This document shows, piece by piece, positions 9,259-17,420 of a stretch of 64,000 nt of DNA (positions are counted from its first letter, which is position 1; every line of letters begins with the position of its first letter). Source of the stretch: Longibacter salinarum (GTDB lineage Bacteria; Bacteroidota; Rhodothermia; Rhodothermales; Salinibacteraceae); NCBI RefSeq assembly GCF_002554795.1, contig NZ_PDEQ01000004.1:62001-126000 (forward strand), given 5' to 3'. Under the pieces are notes generated by a model. The model made no database searches. It saw only the letters and a list, made by a program, of their open reading frames with translations, and was not told the origin of the DNA. The position numbers were made by a program, and so were the translations under genes.

Positions 9259-10767
9259 TTAAAGCGGCTTCGTCTGCCGGTGAAACCGGAGCGTGAGCCA
9301 GATCGATGCGGCGGTGAGACCTGCGACGAGCCCCCACCAGAGGCCCGGCGCGCCAAAGCCGAGATGCACGCCGAAAAGATACCCAAGGCTGAGGCCGATG
9401 CCCCAGTACGAAAAGAAGCCGATGATCATCGGTCCACGCGTATCCTTGAGGCCACGGAGAGCCTCCGCAGCGGCAATCTGAAGTCCGTCTACCACCTGGA
9501 AGACAGCCGCGATGCCGAGCAGTTGCACGGCAAGCGGTATCACGTGTGCATTCTTCGGTGCTCCGGTATCGAGATAGAGGGACACGATCCACTCGGGAAC
9601 GGCCAGAAAAAACACCATCGAGATCGCCATAAACGCCGTCGCGACACTGATCGATGCGTAGCCGGCCCGACGCGTCGCAGCCCGATCCTTCCGTCCGGCT
9701 GCGTGACCGACGCGCACCTGACCAGCAATTCCGATTCCCATCGGCACCATAAACGTGAACGCGGCACACTGGATGGCGACCTGGTGCGCTGCGAGGGACG
9801 TCGCGCCGATGGTGCCGACCATGAGCGCCGTGATCATAAACAGTCCGGCTTCAATTCCCCGCGCGACGCCCATCGGCCATCCGATGTCGACCAGTTCATG
9901 GAGCGTCTCCGAATCCGGAACACGAATCTTCCCGAAGATCGTGTATTCGCGGAACGGACGTCGCGTGACGACGAGCAGGCTGAGCAGACCGAACATCGTC
10001 CAGAACACAATCGTGCTGGCGATCCCCGTGCCCACGAGTCCGAGTGCCGGAACCCCCAGTGCCCCGAACATCAGCACATAGTTGGCGCCCGCATTCAGAC
10101 ACGCGGCGAAAATAGTGATGAGCGTCACGGGCAGAGGTCGAGCGAGGCCCTCCACAAAGCTGCGCAATGCCATAAACCAGCACGCCGGGAGGAATGCCCA
10201 CATGATGGCCCGCAGGTACGATGATGCTCCCTCAACGGCCACCTCGGACTGCCCCAACAGGTCAAGGATCGGCTCGATGTTCCACAGCAGCACCATGACG
10301 GGCGCGCTGAGGATGACGCCGAGCCAGAGTCCCTGTCGGACGCTGCGTTCGATCGTATCCGGCTCGCCCGCCCCCACCGCCTGTGACACCATCGGGCTGA
10401 CCGCCTGCACCATGCCGGTGCAGAGAATCAGCAGAAAGAAAAACAAGGTATTGCCCAGTGCGACGCCCGCGAGCGCATCGGGGCCGAGCCGACCGACCAT
10501 GACGGTGTCGACAAACCCCATCGACATCTGCCCCAGCTGAGCGGCTACGACCGGACCCGCCAGGCGCAGCGTCGGCGGAATTTCTGCCCAGAAGCGTTCC
10601 CAGGGCGAATCAGCTGCCGCCGATGCTCCGACGGTCTCCGCGGCGCCCGTGCGAGCATGAGCCGCGGAAGCCGGCGTTTCTTCAGGCTGCACGTCAGGCG
10701 AGGATCCAGACGTGGGTGCCGAGGATGTGTCGGTTGGATCGGACACGTATACGATGGGGCAGGGCAT
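9259..10767 (-). CDS. MATE family multidrug/cation antiporter
   Basis: An inner-membrane exporter of the NorM/MATE type, expelling cationic compounds in exchange for Na+ or H+. About twelve hydrophobic segments follow a 65-residue polar N-terminus; the first reads LAGPVVAAQLGQMSMGFVDTV with the family motif MVGRLGPDALAGVALGN. The second half has the matching SLAAHQVAIQCA and MGIGIAGQVRVGHAAG. The longest frame starts at TTG; I used the ATG of MPCPIVYVSD, though a later start inside the low-complexity N-terminus cannot be excluded because a terminator-like hairpin abuts this ATG. It is divergent from accA. Confidence 0.92.
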   Translation of the reverse strand: MPCPIVYVSDPTDTSSAPTSGSSPDVQPEETPASAAHARTGAAETVGASAAADSPWERFWAEIPPTLRLAGPVVAAQLGQMSMGFVDTVMVGRLGPDALAGVALGNTLFFFLLILCTGMVQAVSPMVSQAVGAGEPDTIERSVRQGLWLGVILSAPVMVLLWNIEPILDLLGQSEVAVEGASSYLRAIMWAFLPACWFMALRSFVEGLARPLPVTLITIFAACLNAGANYVLMFGALGVPALGLVGTGIASTIVFWTMFGLLSLLVVTRRPFREYTIFGKIRVPDSETLHELVDIGWPMGVARGIEAGLFMITALMVGTIGATSLAAHQVAIQCAAFTFMVPMGIGIAGQVRVGHAAGRKDRAATRRAGYASISVATAFMAISMVFFLAVPEWIVSLYLDTGAPKNAHVIPLAVQLLGIAAVFQVVDGLQIAAAEALRGLKDTRGPMIIGFFSYWGIGLSLGYLFGVHLGFGAPGLWWGLVAGLTAASIWLTLRFHRQTKPL

Positions 10768-10810
10768 AAAAAAAATATCTCGTCGCAACGGGCACGTCCC
10801 GTGAGACGAT
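10768..10810 (-). terminator. terminator-like hairpin abutting MATE start, possible attenuator
   Basis: Read on the minus strand, TCGTC..ACGGG pairs with CCCGT..GACGA (ten pairs, small internal loop, 5-nt loop), followed by eight consecutive T residues that run into the MATE start codon. No minus-strand gene lies upstream within reach, so this is not an ordinary gene-end terminator; it could attenuate the MATE transcript. Confidence 0.5.
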
Positions 10811-11108
10811 CATAAGTTTGAGCGCCTCTGTGTACGTTCGTTCCAACCGTGCGTTCGGACCGTGCGGAAATCTCACGCGGCGACTGTACGGTGTCTATCG
10901 TGGCGCTGGCACGCATCCACGGTCGGGCATGTAGCGGCATAGAAGCAGTTGTAGCAAAAAATCACCGAATCGAGCGGCCCGACGTGCTGCAGGGATGCGC
11001 GCGCGTTGCCTTTCCGCCTGCGAACACTCATCTTGGGGCAACCGTTGTTCTGGAAGCGGGCAGTTGTATCTGCCAGCGCTTGCGTATTCCTCACCTTCCT
11101 ATCCGGTC
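10811..11108. other. divergent promoter region between MATE gene and accA
   Basis: About 300 bases upstream of both genes. No repeat array, RNA gene or convincing small reading frame was found. It is expected to hold two divergent promoters; no hexamers were confidently recognised. Confidence 0.4.
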
Positions 11109-12107
11109 ATGGCCGACGACACCTACCTGCTCGACTTCGAGAAACCGTTGTACGAGCTGGAACAGAAGCTCGCCGAGATGCGCGAGCTCAACAAGGACAA
11201 TGCGGACGATCTCTCAAACGAGATCAGCGCGCTGGAAGAGCGCGTCGAACAACTCCGCACGTCGATCTACCGCAACCTGACGCGGTGGCAGCGTGTCCAA
11301 ATTGCGCGGCATCCTCAGCGTCCGTACACGCTCGACCATATCGAAGCGCTCACCGAGGGCTTTGTCGAGCTTCACGGCGATAGAAAGTATGCTGATGACC
11401 GCGCTATTGTCGGTGGCATCGCTGAGTTCAAGGGAAGCCGCTTTGGCGGCACCGACCGCTCCGTGATGATCATGGGCCACCAGAAAGGCCGCGACACGAA
11501 GGAGCGCAAATTTCGGCGCTTCGGCATGCCCAACCCGGAGGGCTACCGCAAAGCCGCCCGCTTGATGGAAATGGCCGCCAAGTTCAACAAACCGGTCGTC
11601 ACGCTGCTCGACACGCCCGGTGCGTATCCCGGCCTCGAGGCCGAAGAACGGGGCCAGGCTGAAGCCATCGCCCGCAACCTGCTGGAGATGGCACGCCTCC
11701 CGGTCCCGATCGTCGTCGTCATTATCGGGGAAGGAGCCTCTGGCGGAGCACTCGGCATCGGTGTCGGCGATCGCATTCTCATGCTTGAGAATTCCTGGTA
11801 CTCGGTGATTGCCCCGGAAAGCTGCTCGCAGATTCTGTGGCGCTCCTGGGACTACAAGGAAGACGCAGCACGCGCATTGAAACTCACGGCCACCGATCTT
11901 CTCGACGTCGGAATCGTGGATGAGATCGTCGACGAACCTGTCGGCGGTGCGCATCGCTTCCCGAATCAAACGTTCGACAATACGGGCCGCGCGATCGCCC
12001 AGGCGCTGGAAACGCTCACGGCCCTCGACAAAGATACGCTTCTCGATCAGCGCATCGAGAAACTGGATGGCATCGGCGCCTACACGACGGAAGCAACGCC
12101 AGCGTAG
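11109..12107 (+). CDS. accA: acetyl-CoA carboxylase carboxyltransferase subunit alpha
   Basis: The alpha subunit of the carboxyltransferase that moves CO2 from biotin to acetyl-CoA, making malonyl-CoA for fatty acid synthesis. The 332 residues match the family length. The N-terminal coiled region ([20 protein letters not shown]) is typical, as are [55 protein letters not shown] and [17 protein letters not shown]. The start at 11109 matches the conserved N-terminus; the upstream in-frame extension is discarded. accD is not in the window. The thioesterase gene follows by 37 bases and nadC after that, a likely operon. Confidence 0.97.
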   Translation: MADDTYLLDFEKPLYELEQKLAEMRELNKDNADDLSNEISALEERVEQLRTSIYRNLTRWQRVQIARHPQRPYTLDHIEALTEGFVELHGDRKYADDRAIVGGIAEFKGSRFGGTDRSVMIMGHQKGRDTKERKFRRFGMPNPEGYRKAARLMEMAAKFNKPVVTLLDTPGAYPGLEAEERGQAEAIARNLLEMARLPVPIVVVIIGEGASGGALGIGVGDRILMLENSWYSVIAPESCSQILWRSWDYKEDAARALKLTATDLLDVGIVDEIVDEPVGGAHRFPNQTFDNTGRAIAQALETLTALDKDTLLDQRIEKLDGIGAYTTEATPA

Positions 12108-12144
12108 TCGAGACGGTCTTTCTACCGCCACCTCTTTCTCCGGC

Positions 12145-12564
12145 ATGTATACGTATCGGCACGAGCACCGCGTCCGATATCGGGAATGCGACCCGATGGG
12201 CGTTGTCTATCACACGCACTACCTCGACTACTTCGAGGCGGCGCGGACCGAAGCGTTACGCGATCTCGGCGTACGGTATCGCGACCTGGAGCACTCCGGA
12301 ATCATCATGCCGGTCGTGTCGGCGAACGTGGAATATAAACGATCCGCGGAGTACGACGACGTGGTGATCGTGGAAGCACAGTTTCGGGAAATGCCAACGG
12401 TTCGGGTCCCCATCGACTACGTCGTCCGCCGCAGGGAAAACGACGACCTCCTCGCCACCGGCCACACGGATCTCTGCTTCATGGACGCCGAGCGTCGTCG
12501 CCCCGTCCGGATACCAGAAAATGTGCGCGACGCTTTTCTTCCGCACCTCCCCGATGCGACCTGA
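12145..12564 (+). CDS. acyl-CoA thioesterase, YbgC/FadM type
   Basis: A 139-residue hotdog-fold 4HBT-family thioesterase. The active-site region YRECDPMGVVYHTHYLDYFE contains the conserved aspartate and the HxxY/F pattern of YbgC/FadM enzymes, and ARTEALRDLG follows as expected. It probably hydrolyses short or medium acyl-CoA or acyl-ACP in the cytoplasm. It lies 37 bases after accA, which fits a role in lipid metabolism. The start is the ATG giving MYTYRHEHRVRYREC; the longer frame overlaps accA in another phase. Confidence 0.88.
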   Translation: MYTYRHEHRVRYRECDPMGVVYHTHYLDYFEAARTEALRDLGVRYRDLEHSGIIMPVVSANVEYKRSAEYDDVVIVEAQFREMPTVRVPIDYVVRRRENDDLLATGHTDLCFMDAERRRPVRIPENVRDAFLPHLPDAT

Positions 12565-12675
12565 CGTCCAGTATCCCGTCCACGTGCCGACCCGTTCGGT
12601 GGACTCACGGACGCTGACTCGGCTTCACCAGCGGTACGCCTCACATCCATTTCTTCTGCGAACCCGAACGCTTCG

Positions 12676-13575
12676 ATGCAGCTTCCCTCCTATCTCAGCC
12701 CCGACGACCTGACCAATTTGATCCGACGCGCCATCCAGGAAGATGTCGGCCCCGGAGATGTCACGACGGAAGCTACGGTAAACTCTGACCAAACCGGCTC
12801 GGCATCCATTCGCGCCAAAGCCCCCGGCGTGATTGCCGGACTCGCGGTGGCAGAACGTGTCTTCGCCCACGTAGACCCGGCCATCCTGTGTCGCTGGCAG
12901 GTCGCCGATGGCACAGTCGTGGAACCGGGCGTGGAGATCGGTACGATCGAAGGGCCGGCCCGCGGTCTGCTCATCGCTGAGCGCCTCGCGCTGAACGTAC
13001 TGCAGCGGATGAGCGGCATCGCGACCGCGACCCGACGGATGGTCGAAGCAGCATCTCCTCATACACCCGACATCCTAGACACGCGAAAGACGGTGCCCGG
13101 ACTGCGGGGGCTGGACAAATGGGCCGTCAAACTCGGCGGAGGCACGAACCACCGCGTCGGCCTCTACGACCTGATCCTGATCAAGGACAATCACATTGCC
13201 GCAGCCGGCGGAATTCACGAGGCGCTAGATGCTGCAAAAGTGTACTGCGAAGCTAACGAACGAGAAGACCTCGACATCGAGATTGAAACGCGAACGCTCG
13301 AAGAGGTCAGCGCCGTCGTCGAGCATGGAGGAGCCAATATCATTCTCCTCGACAACATGGCTCAGGCACGCTCCGATGGCTCAGTCGATGTGGCGATGCT
13401 TGAAGAAGCCATCGCGATCGTGGACGGGACCTGCCGTACGGAAGCCTCCGGTAACGTGACTCGAGATACGGTGAACGCAATCGCGGCAACGGGTGTCGAC
13501 GCCATTTCGTCTGGTGCGCTGACGCATTCCGTGACGGTACTGGACCTCTCGATGCAGATGACGGTCCGCTCGTAG
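12676..13575 (+). CDS. nadC: nicotinate-nucleotide pyrophosphorylase (quinolinate phosphoribosyltransferase)
   Basis: Converts quinolinate and PRPP to nicotinate mononucleotide in de novo NAD synthesis. The 299 residues match the family. Characteristic segments are the N-terminal EDVGPGDVTTEA, the ERLALNVLQRMSGIAT helix, DTRKTVPGLRGLDKWAVKLG with the substrate-binding arginine and lysine, GGGTNHRVGLYDLILIKDNH, the metal-binding IEIETRTLEE and the final SSGALTHSVTVLDLSM. It is about 110 bases past the thioesterase gene. nadA and nadB are not in the window. It faces the Cse2-like gene convergently. Confidence 0.97.
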   Translation: MQLPSYLSPDDLTNLIRRAIQEDVGPGDVTTEATVNSDQTGSASIRAKAPGVIAGLAVAERVFAHVDPAILCRWQVADGTVVEPGVEIGTIEGPARGLLIAERLALNVLQRMSGIATATRRMVEAASPHTPDILDTRKTVPGLRGLDKWAVKLGGGTNHRVGLYDLILIKDNHIAAAGGIHEALDAAKVYCEANEREDLDIEIETRTLEEVSAVVEHGGANIILLDNMAQARSDGSVDVAMLEEAIAIVDGTCRTEASGNVTRDTVNAIAATGVDAISSGALTHSVTVLDLSMQMTVRS

Positions 13576-13628
13576 CATTGCACGGGTCGATCGGTACGTA
13601 TAGACCATGCTCGTAGACGGGGGCTTGC

Positions 13629-14216
13629 TCAGGACGACCCGCGACGAAGAGCATAGATGGTCCGAAAGTAGTCGTTCGCAATTCGGAGCCGAATCTGGCG
13701 GGCGTGTCCGCCGGATTTGAAGAGGAGACGTCGAACATCATCCCAGTTCACGACCTGTTCAGCGTCAGCAAAATCGCTGGACGCCCACTCAACGAAAGTA
13801 AGAATCGCCTCATCGTTCGCTTCCATCATGAGCGTAAAGCGATCTTCCGCCCAGCCAACCATAGCGAGTGCCTCTCCGAGCGAGATCGTGGGATTGTGCA
13901 TCCCCGCACATAGCGCCATGCCTTTCAGAAGCACGGCCCATCGCTGATCCCACTGCTCTCGCGACAACCAGGCGGGAGACTTCGTCAGGTTCAATGGCCC
14001 GAGCACGATGCTAAGCACATCATCATCGGGGCGATCTAGCGAAAGACGCTGGAGCACATCCACCTCTTCCGGACTCAGGCGATCGTCCTCCGGGCGAAGC
14101 ATAGACGCAATCGTGGCAACGGCATTGTCGAGTCTCTGCGTTTGATCCGTGCCATCCGTCGATGGGGGAGACGAGTCCTCGGCCAGCGAGAAGCGATGCA
14201 TAGGACGTGAATACAT
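13629..14216 (-). CDS. orphan Cse2/CasB-like protein (tentative)
   Basis: A 195-residue predicted helical, cytoplasmic protein. The C-terminal two thirds follow the pattern I know from Cse2/CasB, the small subunit of type I-E CRISPR Cascade: a helix pair ending RWAVLLKGMALCAG, then SLGEALAMVGWAEDRF (112-127), a hydrophobic MEANDEAILTFVEW helix, VNWDDVRRLL (156-165) and RIANDYFRTIYAL (178-189). Family members typically have S-G-x-A-L...S-E-x-R-F, V-x-W...L and R-x-x-W/I-A-x-x-Y/F. No other cas gene and no array is visible around it; neighbours are nadC and ispG. A second ATG at 14201 is possible. The assignment is by pattern only and could be wrong. Confidence 0.5.
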   Translation of the reverse strand: MYSRPMHRFSLAEDSSPPSTDGTDQTQRLDNAVATIASMLRPEDDRLSPEEVDVLQRLSLDRPDDDVLSIVLGPLNLTKSPAWLSREQWDQRWAVLLKGMALCAGMHNPTISLGEALAMVGWAEDRFTLMMEANDEAILTFVEWASSDFADAEQVVNWDDVRRLLFKSGGHARQIRLRIANDYFRTIYALRRGSS

Positions 14217-14369
14217 GGGGGCGCAAAAGGGCGGTCGAACTCACTGTTCATCTCGCCCGAAATACTGCAACACTGCGGGCGTAGCGGCAATGGCCCGATC
14301 CACAAGACGGCTTCTTCCTCTACGGTCTGGCTCTCAAACTCGAAGAACAAAGCAGTCGCACGACCAAAA

Positions 14370-14413
14370 CTCGTCAGACAAACAAAGCTTTTCAGACAAG
14401 CAAAGCTCGTCAG
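14370..14413. repeat. 18-bp tandem repeat, 2.4 copies
   Basis: CTCGTCAGACAAACAAAG is followed by CTTTTCAGACAAGCAAAG and then CTCGTCAG. It lies about 155-200 bases upstream of the Cse2-like start. It is too short and lacks spacers, so it is not a CRISPR; a regulatory role is possible but unsupported. Confidence 0.8.
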
Positions 14414-14540
14414 TAACGTGGGGGCCTTACCTCACCTTTATAGACGACACCTCAGCCGCACAGCCGACATCCAAAAGAAAAAAGTTGCTGGGGATCACAG
14501 AACCGTTAGATTTAGTCCCCATGAGCGCTTTCGGCAATGA

Positions 14541-14572
14541 AAAACGGTCGCCTCCATTTTGGAGACGACCGT
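14541..14572 (-). terminator. intrinsic terminator of ispG
   Basis: On the minus strand ACGGTCGTCTCC and GGAGGCGACCGT form a 12-position stem with one mismatch and an AAAAT loop, followed by TTTT. It lies about 75 bases past the ispG stop. Confidence 0.85.
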
Positions 14573-14646
14573 CGCATTGATTTCCTGTCTGTCGGCTGAA
14601 CACCTGCGCCACCGAAGCCGGTGTCCACTCACGAGCCGCGCGGGCC

Positions 14647-15816
14647 TTACGAGGTCGGCAGATTGGGCTTCCTGACGTTACTCCCCGCCTCGCCATCTCC
14701 CGAGGACTCCGTGACACCGTCTGTCACCGTCGCGTCGTCGTTTTCCTCGTCCTCGTCCCACTCTTCGATCGCTTTGATCACCGCCTCGACAATTTCGTCT
14801 TCGTCGACGGTGCCCACGATTTCACCGCGCTTGAAGAGGTGTGCACGACCGCGACCAAGAGAGACGCCAAGATCAGCCCCCGAGGCTTCCCCCGGTCCGT
14901 TGACGGCGCAGCCCATCAGCGCCACGTTCAGGTCCTTGTCGAAGTTCTGCGCCGCTACTGCTTCCTCGACTTCCTCGACGATGGTGAACAGGTCTCCGAC
15001 GAGACGACCGCAGGTCGGGCAAGCGATGATGTTGACCCCAGGACGGCCGATGCCGAGCGACTTCAGGATGCGGTGACCCACCTTTACCTCCTCCACCGGA
15101 TCCGTCGCCAGGCTCACTCTGATCGTGTCGCCAATCCCGTCCGCGAGAAGCGTACCGATTCCCACCGAGCTTTTGACCGTACCCGTCGCAAGCGAACCAC
15201 TTTCCGTGACGCCGAGATGCAGCGGATAGTCCGTCCGCTCGGCGACCATGCGGTAGGCTTGGATCATGTAGAACACATCGCTGTGCTTCACCGAGATGAC
15301 GATGTCCTCGAAGCCGTTCTTCTGGCAGATCTCGACATGGCGCATCGCGCTCTCGAACAGCGCCTCCGGCTTCGGATAGCCGTACTTGTCCATCAGGTCT
15401 TTCTCCAGCGACCCGGAGTTCACGCCAATCCGAATCGGAATGCCCTTCTCCTTCGCGGCCAGAAGGACCTCCCGCTCCCATTCCGGCTTGCCAATGTTAC
15501 CCGGGTTGATGCGCACCTTCGCGATGCCGGCCTCAATGGCCTTGAGCGCGTACTGGTGGTTGAAGTGGATGTCGGCCACGATCGGGACGCGGCTACCCTG
15601 GACGATATCCTTCAGGGCGTCGGCATCCTCCGGCCGGGGCACGGCGACACGAACGACGTCCGCACCGGCATCTGCCAGTCGGTGAATCTCCTCCAGGCAG
15701 GTCTCCACCTCGTGGGTTTTCGAAACGGTCATGCTCTGCACGGAGATCGGGGCGTTACCACCAATCTGTACATCGCCGACCTGAACGGGGCGGGACTCGC
15801 GACGGGGGCGTTCCAT
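14647..15816 (-). CDS. ispG: 4-hydroxy-3-methylbut-2-enyl diphosphate synthase
   Basis: The [4Fe-4S] enzyme of the MEP isoprenoid pathway that converts MEcPP to HMBPP. The 389 residues match the short single-domain bacterial form rather than the longer form with an inserted domain found in some Bacteroidota and plants. Conserved stretches include QSMTVSKTHEVE, ADIHFNHQYALKA and VRINPGNIG; cluster cysteines are in IIACPTCGRL and LMGCAVNGPGEA with a glutamate downstream. A non-conserved acidic tail (DEDEENDD) follows. The longest frame starts with TTG; the ATG giving MERPRRESRPV fits the family better. A clear terminator follows. Confidence 0.96.
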   Translation of the reverse strand: MERPRRESRPVQVGDVQIGGNAPISVQSMTVSKTHEVETCLEEIHRLADAGADVVRVAVPRPEDADALKDIVQGSRVPIVADIHFNHQYALKAIEAGIAKVRINPGNIGKPEWEREVLLAAKEKGIPIRIGVNSGSLEKDLMDKYGYPKPEALFESAMRHVEICQKNGFEDIVISVKHSDVFYMIQAYRMVAERTDYPLHLGVTESGSLATGTVKSSVGIGTLLADGIGDTIRVSLATDPVEEVKVGHRILKSLGIGRPGVNIIACPTCGRLVGDLFTIVEEVEEAVAAQNFDKDLNVALMGCAVNGPGEASGADLGVSLGRGRAHLFKRGEIVGTVDEDEIVEAVIKAIEEWDEDEENDDATVTDGVTESSGDGEAGSNVRKPNLPTS

Positions 15817-16030
15817 GGTACAAACGGTCAATCGATGAGGGCGAAGGGAGCGCTCGGGGCGTTCATCGTCTGCTGTACGGCTCCTCTACAGAAAGGCTCC
15901 CGAGCAGGTATAGTGATTTGGTAAAGGAAGACAGGAAAGGACGACACCGTGACACGCAGACGGGTGTTTGGTGTGGACCGCAACCTGAAGGATCGCAATG
16001 CACGTACGCCGGAATCGATTCACCTGGTCG

Positions 16031-17038
16031 TTAGTCCTGAGACGCCTCGTACAGGATTCGTTTCTCTTCCTCCGTGAGCGCGTCATATCCTTGCTCGCTG
16101 ATCTTCTCCAGAATCCGATCGACCTCGTCTTCTTTCGAAGAGGTGGTGGTTTTCGACGACCCCGACGACGAACTCGCCGAGCGCGAGGATACAGGGGACG
16201 TCGACCCCGAGTCCGGATCCGGATTCGGATTTCCTCCCAGCCAGACTTCCAGACGACCGAGAAGACCGAGCGATTCCCCCTTCTTGGATCCGCGCCGCCC
16301 GCGCTTCTTCTTCGATCCGCCACCAAAGATGCGGGTCCAGCCCGTCAGATTCATCCCACCGCGCTCAGCTTTTGCGAATAGATATCCGCTCAACGCGCCA
16401 CCCCAGTGTGCGGTTAGAGCGACGGAGTTGCTTCCCAGGTTGATCAAAACATCAATGACAAGGAAGCCGATAACGACCCAGATGAGACGCACAACGCCGA
16501 TAAAGAGCAGCGCGATCTGCTTATAAGGATACAGAATGGCGACCGCCATAAGTACACCCAGCACGGATGCGGACGCTCCCACAATCGGGATGTTCGGATT
16601 CCCGAAAATGCCTAGCGGCATCAGGAGAAGAGATACGAGTCCCCCGCCTATTCCCGCAAGGATGTAAACCGTCCACATCCGATCCGAGCCATGCATCTCC
16701 TCGTACTCGCGTCCGATCCAGAACAACCACAGCATGTTGAACGCGATATGCAACAACCCGCCGAAACCAGCGCTCGTGTGCATAAAGTTGTACGTAATCA
16801 ACTGCCACGGCTCCAGAAGGATGTCTGGAAATGTGGCGTGCAGCGCAAAGTGGTCGACGATAAACGCTAATCCGCCCGGCCATAGCACGCGCAGGAATTG
16901 CGCCAGCACATAGACGGTGACGTTGATCGCGAGAATCACGCGCAGCGCCGGAGGCTGGCGGTAATACCAGGACTGAAGCTGATTCACGACGGTAGGGTCT
17001 TGTGTATCGTCCGTCCGCGGTGGTGCAGCCGGAGGCAT
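16031..17038 (-). CDS. rhomboid family intramembrane serine protease
   Basis: A polytopic inner-membrane protease that cleaves transmembrane substrates. Hydrophobic segments begin with VILAINVTVYVLAQF. The L1-loop/helix HTSAGFGGLLHIAFNMLWLFWIG contains the conserved HxxxN. The catalytic serine lies in VGASASVLG (about residue 156) and its histidine partner in LTAHWGGALSGYLFA (about 211). After the membrane domain a 110-residue cytoplasmic tail is basic (KKKRGRRGSKK) then serine- and acid-rich, ending EEDEVDRILEKISEQGYDALTEEEKRIL, a helical motif often seen at C-termini of Bacteroidota rhomboids. The start MPPAAPP was preferred to an upstream frame start at 17128. Confidence 0.93.
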   Translation of the reverse strand: MPPAAPPRTDDTQDPTVVNQLQSWYYRQPPALRVILAINVTVYVLAQFLRVLWPGGLAFIVDHFALHATFPDILLEPWQLITYNFMHTSAGFGGLLHIAFNMLWLFWIGREYEEMHGSDRMWTVYILAGIGGGLVSLLLMPLGIFGNPNIPIVGASASVLGVLMAVAILYPYKQIALLFIGVVRLIWVVIGFLVIDVLINLGSNSVALTAHWGGALSGYLFAKAERGGMNLTGWTRIFGGGSKKKRGRRGSKKGESLGLLGRLEVWLGGNPNPDPDSGSTSPVSSRSASSSSGSSKTTTSSKEDEVDRILEKISEQGYDALTEEEKRILYEASQD

Positions 17039-17420
17039 CGAAAACAGGTGCCTCGGCAGATCAATCGGTGTGATCGTGTACCCCGCAGACGAGAGAAGGT
17101 TTTTCTGGACGCCGGACGTACGGCTCAAATCGGGCGCGCCACAGGAAGATGACGGTCATGCCTGTATTCTCGTTACAGCGCAAACGACAATGTGTTGACG
17201 TGGCGTCGAGAACACGCGCTGCGGATCGAAACGTGTCGGTTTGACTTCACTGTACGGAGGCGAGAAATAAATTTCGCCCGGTGAAGTTCAGATCGTCACC
17301 ACGAGAACGGCGAAACGCAGCGACACGTGCTGGTTCAATACATCCAGTTAATCTCCACTACCTTCGCACCCGTATAGGTGATTCCGACAATTGTATGTGA
17401 CAGCGTCACGATGTCGTGTT
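17039..17420. other. intergenic region upstream of rhomboid gene
   Basis: About 380 bases between the metal permease stop and the rhomboid start, same strand. It contains the stem-loop at 17241-17291 and otherwise no recognisable gene. The first 90 bases may be coding if the longer rhomboid start is used. Confidence 0.5.
17241..17291. other. composite stem-loop downstream of metal transporter operon
   Basis: An outer imperfect inverted repeat (TTGACTTCAC with GTGAAGTTCA) encloses an inner one (GGCGAGAAAT with ATTTCGCC). There is no T-run. It lies about 130 bases past the last permease gene and could end or stabilise that transcript, or bind a regulator. Confidence 0.4.

Larger units (their letters stand above)
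14217..14646. other. intergenic region with 18-bp repeats and ispG terminator
   Basis: About 430 bases between the Cse2-like gene and ispG, both on the minus strand. It holds the ispG terminator (14541-14572), a short 18-bp tandem repeat (14370-14413) and presumably the promoter of the Cse2-like gene. No convincing protein gene was seen. Confidence 0.6.

Noticed and set aside
9178-10224. 348-codon plus-strand open frame opposite the MATE gene
   Set aside because: Composition is Arg/His/Asp-rich with no family motif; it is the antisense shadow of a clear MATE gene in high-GC DNA.
14370-14413. Degenerate CRISPR array next to the Cse2-like gene
   Set aside because: Units are contiguous, 18 bp, and have no spacers.
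14839-15924. 361-codon plus-strand open frame opposite ispG
   Set aside because: Fully antisense to ispG, no recognisable domain, typical high-GC shadow.
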